This document shows positions 58,601 to 64,000 of a stretch of 64,000 nucleotides of DNA, in pieces. The notes below the pieces were generated by a model that was not told the origin of the DNA, ran no database searches, and saw only the letters and a list, made by a program, of their open reading frames with translations. The stretch comes from Rhinopithecus roxellana (taxonomy: Eukaryota > Chordata > Mammalia > Primates > Cercopithecidae): assembly GCF_007565055.1 (NCBI RefSeq), contig NC_044565.1, positions 38,587,711 through 38,651,710 of the forward strand, given 5' to 3'. The position numbers were made by a program, and so were the translations under genes. Within the stretch, counting starts at the first letter, position 1. Each line of letters starts with the position of its first letter.

Positions 58601-60335
58601 TGGAATTTAAAAATTGGAATACCATTTATATTAGCACCAAGAAACTGAAATACTTAGGTATAAATCCAATAAATATATCCAGAATCTATGGGGGAAAAAT
58701 ATTACAAAAATCCAAGAAGATCCAAATAAACTGAGAGATAGCTGTACATGGATGGAAAGCCTCAATATTACCAAGATGTAGTTCTTCCCAATTTGATCTA
58801 TAGACTCAATGCAATATCAGTCAAACTCCCAACAAGTAATTTTATGGATACTGACAAACTGATTCTAAAATTTACAAGGAAAGGCAAAGGATCCAGAATA
58901 GACACTACAATACTGAAGGAGAATATAGTTGGAAGACTAACACTAGCCAACACTGAAACTTATTATAAAGCTATAGTAATAAAGACAGTATGGTAATGGT
59001 GAAAGAACAAAATAAAGAGCCCTGAAACGGGCCCCTACAAAGACAGTCAACTTATCATTACCAAAAGAACAAAGATAATCAATGCAGGAAAGATAGTCTT
59101 TTCAATGAATAGTGCTAGAATGACTCCAGACATGGATCTCCTATACCTTCCACAAAAATTAGGTCTAAATATTAAACATAAACTACAGAACTCCTAGAAG
59201 ACGACACAGGAGAAAATCTAGATAATCTTGGGTATGGTGATGACTTTTCAGATACAACACACAAGACACAATCCATGAAAGAAAGAACTGATAAGCTGAA
59301 CTTCATTAAAATTAAATTTTTCTCATCTTTGAAAGATACCATCAAAAAAATAAAAGACAAGCCACTGGCTAGGAGAAAATATTTGCAAAAGACATACCAG
59401 ATAAAGGGCTATTATCCAAAACATAAAGAATTCTTAAAACTCAACACTAAGAAAACAACCCAATTAAAAATGGGCAAAAGACCCTAACATAAAACTCAAA
59501 AAAAAGATATAAAGGCAAATAAAAACACGAAAAGATGCTCCACATCATATGTCATCAGGAAAATGCAAGTTAAAACAAGACAACACTACACATCTATTAG
59601 AATGGCCAAAATCTAGAACACCAAGAATGCCAAATGCTGGAGACAGTGTGGAGCAACAGATACTCTCATTCATTGCTGGTAGGAATGCAAAATAATACAG
59701 TCACTTTGGAAGACAGTTTGGCAATTTCTTACAAAACTAAACATACTCTTTCCACAGGATCCAGCAATCTCACTCCTTGGTATTTACTCAAAGGAGCAGA
59801 AAACTTATATCCACACAAAAATCTGCACATACATGTTTAGAGCAGCTTTATTCATAATTGTCAAAACTTAGAAGCAACTAAGATGTCCTTCAATAGGTAA
59901 ATGGATAAACTGTGGCACATCCAGACAATGGAATATTATTTACTGATGAAAAAGAAATAAGCTATCAAGCCACAAGACATGGAGGAAACTTCAATGCATA
60001 CTGATGACTGAAAGAAGTCAATCTAAAAAGGCTACCTAATCTATGATTCCAACAACATGACATTCTGGAAAAGGCAAAAATATGGTGACAGTAAAAAGAT
60101 TAGTAGTTGTCAGAAATTCAGTGGGAGGGAAAGGGGGAGTGAGGGAGAGATTTCAGAGGATTTTCAGAGTTCTGAAAATATTCTGTATGATACTATAATG
60201 GTGGAATCATGTCATTATTAATGTAAGATATCAATAAGAAGGGGGAAATAGGGGCAGGTAAGGGGTATATGAAAATTGTACTCTACTTAATTTTTCCATA
60301 CATTCATAATTGCTCAAAAACATAAACTCTATTAA
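55680..60335 (+). mobile_element. Old L1M element, internally deleted, with LTR insertion
   Basis: The order is: 5' UTR-like sequence to about 56740, ORF1 remnants to about 57880 (split by the LTR at 57009..57407), then ORF2 from mid reverse transcriptase (about 58000) to about 60040, and a 3' UTR with 'ttctgtatgatactataatgg'. The ORF2 start, endonuclease and first part of the reverse transcriptase are deleted. The catalytic FADD box reads F-A-C-D near 58438..58449, so the first Asp is lost. No long frame remains. Confidence 0.83.
57009..57407 (-). mobile_element. Solitary MaLR LTR (MST type) inside an L1M
   Basis: Reverse-oriented LTR from tgaattagtctgttc to tccaatccatatca, 399 bp. It interrupts the ORF1 region of the flanking old L1: the L1 text 'gacaattacaaaaag' resumes after it as 'cataatggggatgccaaaag'. 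A clean 5-bp duplication is not visible (agtat versus gacat). Confidence 0.88.
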
Positions 60336-60429
60336 TTATTTTAAAGTTAAGGAGAAAGACCAAAAACTAGATACAACAGTAGTCAATAAATAACACAACT
60401 TTTATATGCACTGAGAAAGCAAAGAATCT

Positions 60430-61060
60430 GTGTGACTCTCTTTACAGCAATATTTGCTTTATTACAGTGGTTTAGAACTAAGATCACAATATCTCTGAGG
60501 TATGCATGTACATATTAAAACTATGCCAAGATGCCATTTCTCACCTCTCCCTTTGGCAAAAACATCAGGACAACAAACTTGGTACTTGAGGCTGTAGGAA
60601 AACAGGCACTCTCATATATTTCTGGTGGGAAGGCAAATTGATAAAACCCTTATGGAGAGGAACTTGGCAATATCTAACAAGACTATATATGTGTTTACCT
60701 TTTGACCCAGCAATTCCATTTCTAGGAATTTACTCCCAAACACAAAGCCTATTCATTAAAGTACTGTATGTGCAAAATATTAGGAACAATCTAAATGCCC
60801 ACACATAAGAGAATAGTTGAATAAACTATAGTGTATCACAAAGATAGTACATTGTAGCTGTTGAGAAAAAAAAAAGAATAAGGACAAACTCTACGAACAG
60901 ATATGGAATGATTTCCAGAATATATTAAGTGAAAAAGTAAAGTGAAAGTACCAACTATGTTGTCTTACCTCTTTTGTATAGGTAAAATAAATAAATTTTT
61001 TAGAAGTGCATATATCTGCATGTTCATGCAAAAAGAAACAAAGGAAGAAAATAACCAGAC
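60430..61060 (+). mobile_element. Old L1M 3' fragment
   Basis: ORF2 end text 'tctggtgggaaggcaaattg', 'cccagcaattccatttctag' and 'aggaacaatctaaatgccca', then a 3' UTR-like part. Confidence 0.75.
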
Positions 61061-61074
61061 TAGACAAAAGGTGC

Positions 61075-62778
61075 TAAAGTAAACACTCAACATACAAAAG
61101 AATAAAAGTAGACACCTTCCTTACACATATACAAAAATTAACTCAAAATAGATTATAGACTTACTATATGTAAGAGTTAAAATTATAAAACTCTTATAAA
61201 AAATAGAAGTAGTAAATCTTTGTGACTTTGGGTTAGGCAAAGTCTAAGAAGACACACCACCAAAAGCACAAATAACAAAATAAAAATAGACATATTATTA
61301 ATGTATTAATAGATACATTATACTTTATGAAAATTAAACCCTTTTTTAAAAACACCACCAAGAAAGTAAATAGCTTACAACATGAGAGAAATTTTTTGCA
61401 AATCACATACCTGATAAGTGTCTTATATCCAAAATATATAAAGAATTCTTACAACACTAAAAGAAAATGATCCAATTAAAAATGGGCAAATGATTACAAT
61501 ACACATTTCTCCAAAAAAGACATGTAAATGGTCTATAAGCAATGAAAATATTGTGACTCAACATAGTTCAGCAACTAGAGAAACGCAAGTCAAAAACCAC
61601 AATGATATAACACTTTACACGTACTTAAATGGCTAAAATAAAAAAGACAATCAGATGTGTTGGTGAGTAAATGAAGAAACTGGAACCTTCACACATTGCT
61701 GGTGGGGATGTGAAATGATACAGCCACTTTGGTAAACAGTTTGGCGGTTCTTCAAAAAGTTAGTTACTACATGGTCCAGCAGTTCCACTTCTAGGTATGT
61801 ACCTGAGACAGAACAGGAATGGGACACAGCTCCTTCTTCATATTGCCTTAACCATGCCTTTTACTTAAAGAATTCCAGGAACTGGCCTTAGGAAATCTAA
61901 ATATCAAACCAAGGTTGTGGAGTGTCCCACTTCAGGAAAGAATGCTTAACAATCAACTTATAGCCTTGTTGCCTCTGGCCAGACTACCAGGTTGTCCAAT
62001 ATTCAAGATAAATATCACAACCAGATATGCTGACTCGCATACCCTACCCTTCACATGCTTTACCAAGCCCAGCCTGCATATATCACCCCTGATGTCAATT
62101 CCTACACTTTGTCTAACAAAAAATTCCCTACCAGCTGTTTCACAGAGTCAGCTAGAGAGTCCTTGCACCTCTGCTGTCTCCCTTGCGCTCAAGTGCAAGA
62201 CCCAAAATAACAGCCTTGTCTGGGATATCTACTTGGCCCTATGTTAATTTTTATTATACAGAGAGCCAAAGAGCCTGTGATCCATAACATACCCAAGACA
62301 TAAATGTTTACAGCAGCATTATTCATAATAGCAGAAAAGTGGAAACAGCCCAAATGTTCATAAACTGATGAACAGATAAAATGTAATACATCCATATAAT
62401 AGATTATTCAGCAATAAAAAGGAATGAAGTATTGATATTTGTTACACATGGATGAACCTTGAAACCATAATGCTAAGTGAAAGAAGCCAGTCACAAAAGT
62501 CCATACAGTATCTGGAATAGGCAAATCTAGAGAGAACAGAAATTAGATTATTGGTTACCTGGGGATTGAGTAGGGAGGGGAGTTCCAGAGGAATACGGAG
62601 TGACTGCTAACAGGTATGGGAGTTTTTTCACAAAAAATGCCAAAATTAGATAGTGACTATGGTTGCACAACTCTAGAAATACATAAAAAACCACTGAATT
62701 GTACACTTTAAAATGGCAAATTGTTTAGTATATGTTATACCTAAATAAATCTGTTAAAAAAAAAAAAAAAAAAGAAAG
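61075..62778 (+). mobile_element. Old L1 3' portion with poly(A), split by an LTR
   Basis: ORF2 C-terminal remnants from 'cttacacatatacaaaaatt' to 'ccacttctaggtatgtacc', interrupted by the LTR at 61804..62289. The element resumes at 'caagacataaatgtttacag' and runs to a 3' UTR ending in an 18-base A run at about 62757..62774. Confidence 0.82.
61804..62289 (+). mobile_element. Solitary LTR, probably ERV1 class, inside an L1
   Basis: A 486-bp block starts TGAGACAGAACAG, ends CCATAACA, and is flanked by the 4-bp duplication tacc (61800..61803 and 62290..62293). TG...CA ends with a 4-bp duplication fit ERV1/gammaretrovirus-like integration. The L1 sequence is continuous across it. I do not recognise the family. 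A possible poly(A) region is 'aaaataacagccttgtctgg' near 62210. Orientation is inferred from that. There is no coding sequence. Confidence 0.75.
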
Positions 62779-62903
62779 AAGAAACCCAGAATAACAAAAC
62801 TAGTTACATTCAGGAGTTGAGTGGAACAAAGTGGAAAGGACAGAGAGTTGAGAACAGGATAATCAGGATGGGGAAGACATACTTTTAAAAATAGTTCTTG
62901 TGA

Positions 62904-63186
62904 GGCTGGGTATGGTGGCTCACACGTGTAATCCTAGCACTTTGGGAGGCCAAGGCAGGTGGATCACAAGGTCAGGAGTTTGAGACCAGCCTGACCAACA
63001 TGTGTCTACTAAAAATACAAAAATTAGCCGGGCGTGGTGGTGTGTGCCTGTAATCCCAGCTACTCAGGAGGCTGAGGCAGGAGAATTGCTTGAACCTGGG
63101 AGGTGGAGGTTGCAGTGAGCCAAGATCGCACCACTGCACTCCAGCCTGGGTGACAGATCAAGACTCCATCTCAAAAACAAAAAAAA
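62904..63186 (+). mobile_element. Alu (AluS type) with a small gap
   Basis: Starts ggctgggtatggtggctcac; 'accaacatgtgtctactaaaa' shows a short deletion. The duplication aaaaatagttctt flanks it. Confidence 0.92.
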
Positions 63187-63494
63187 ATAGTTCTTACATG
63201 GGGAACGACATTAAAATTTAATTAATTCATTAATTCAACAGGATGGGAGGATGTTATAGCATGAAATAGAAATAAAAACAAATGAATCTACCTATGCCTC
63301 AAATAAAAAACAAAACCAGGCTGGTAGTGAGTTATCTCAATCAATTGTTTACAGTCAGTAACAGATTGAACTCCTTGTTCTATTCTTTCCCCCTTTCTCA
63401 AGAGTGCACTTAATTAGTCTAAAATAAAAAATAAAAACAAAACCATACTGAATACTAACACTAATGGTAAAAGTTTGATTAGGAATAGGATAAG
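63187..63494. other. Intron, nothing recognised
   Basis: AT-rich spacer between the last Alu and the L1 5' UTR. Confidence 0.5.
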
Positions 63495-64000
63495 AGAGAG
63501 GGCAAGATGGCCAACTAGAGTAGCCAGGTAGAACAGATGCCACGAAGGGATTGAGATGACTGGCACACGCCTAACAGATCTTCAGAGGAAAAGTACTGAC
63601 AGCAGACAGAGGGAAAACACAGAAGCTGGGATGAAGGGGGAGAAAGCTGGAAACCCAGTACGGGGCTACCTACCACACACCAGTAGTCATTCCAGGCCCC
63701 CAAGGATTCCAGGGGACTGGGTAAGTTGAACTTGCAAGGAGAAACCCACCCACTCTCACCACTGACCTCTGGAATCCTGGCAAAAGGAGACTCCTCCACC
63801 ACAATGGATACTCGAGTTGGCAGGGACAGCTGCTTAGAGAAGTGGTAGGGGCAATAAGCCAGCTGATTTGGAGCTCAGAAGGTTTGGTGAAGTAGCATCT
63901 GTAACAGAGCACGACCAGGGTTGCCCATTCCCCTAGGCTTGACTTGCTCCCACAGGAGATTTTAGCCCCAGAGGTACTGTTGGATCTCAACTCTGAGGGG
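63495..64000 (+). mobile_element. L1 5' UTR, start of an element running off the right edge
   Basis: 'gagggcaagatggccaactagag' (in parts) is the start of an L1PB/L1MA-type 5' UTR; GC-rich sequence follows to the window end. ORFs would lie beyond 64000. Frames of 95 and 106 codons on the other strand are incidental. Confidence 0.75.

Larger units (their letters stand above)
1..64000 (-). other. EHBP1: EHBP1 gene, internal segment (three exons plus introns)
   Basis: The whole window is the interior of one minus-strand gene. Three exons at 45184..45241, 28139..28234 and 17964..18017, read right to left, give an uninterrupted reading frame matching about residues 35-104 of EH domain binding protein 1. 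EHBP1 is a cytoplasmic adaptor that links EHD ATPases and Rab8/10-type endosomal tubules to actin. It has an N-terminal C2-type domain, NPF motifs, a CH domain and a C-terminal bMERB/coiled-coil domain; only the N-terminal C2 part is encoded here. Intron phases are 2 before exon A and 0 after A, B and C. The start codon exon is not recognised and should lie right of 64000; the next exon downstream lies left of 1. Large introns fit the known size of this gene. Confidence 0.93.

Noticed and set aside
61915..62247. 110-codon plus-strand frame
   Set aside because: Falls inside the solitary LTR; no domain or start context, and LTRs of this type are non-coding.
63515..63990. Minus-strand frames of 95 and 106 codons at the right edge
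   Set aside because: Antisense of an L1 5' UTR.

Overview
This is nuclear DNA of an Old World monkey (Cercopithecidae). Interspersed repeats are dense (Alu, L1, L2, MIR, MaLR, Tigger/MADE1). Two young AluY copies (8508..8815 and 19371..19680) carry 'ccggatctcagctcac'-type and 'caggcttgagccaccgcgcc'-type variants that I associate with the cercopithecid AluYR lineage. Species cannot be decided from the sequence alone.

The window lies inside one protein-coding gene on the minus strand, EHBP1 (EH domain binding protein 1). Three consecutive internal coding exons are visible: 45184..45241 (58 bp), 28139..28234 (96 bp) and 17964..18017 (54 bp). They encode about residues 35-104 of the N-terminal C2-type (NT-C2) membrane-binding domain. 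All three have GT-AG borders and join in frame. Everything else is intron: more than 18.7 kb right of the first exon, 16.9 kb and 10.1 kb between exons, and more than 17.9 kb to the left.

Layout left to right. 1-17.9 kb: intron with an MLT1-like LTR, a split L2, a MaLR internal region with its 3' LTR (about 4.8-6.4 kb), and Alus. 18.0-22.3 kb: exon C, then a 5'-truncated L1 on the minus strand split by a young AluY, then two Alus. 22.3-28.1 kb: mostly unrecognised intron, with a CD24 retrocopy at 26274..26951 on the plus strand that keeps an open 78-codon frame, a poly(A) tail and a perfect 17-bp target site duplication. 28.1-28.4 kb: exon B, abutted on its acceptor side by three tandem 57-58 bp copies of a branch-point/pyrimidine-tract module. 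29-35 kb: a long LINE-2 copy with reverse transcriptase remnants, Tigger and Alu elements, and a 240-bp polypurine tract grown from an Alu tail. 35.4-41.6 kb: a full-length but disabled L1 on the plus strand. 42-50.9 kb: Alus, exon A, two MADE1 hairpin elements, L2, MER5A, and a Tigger-type element nested in MER2. 51-64 kb: intron with an old L1M interrupted by a MaLR LTR, another old L1 interrupted by a solitary LTR with a 4-bp duplication, and the 5' end of one more L1.

No bacterial-type operon, CRISPR, tRNA or rRNA is present. Points most worth following up are the open CD24 retrocopy, the triplicated acceptor module at exon B, a (UG)n tract in the transcript 211 nt downstream of exon C, the L1 antisense promoter facing exons B and C, and the two miR-548-like hairpins. 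Comparisons with human EHBP1, human CD24 and repeat consensus sequences are from memory; no database search was run.
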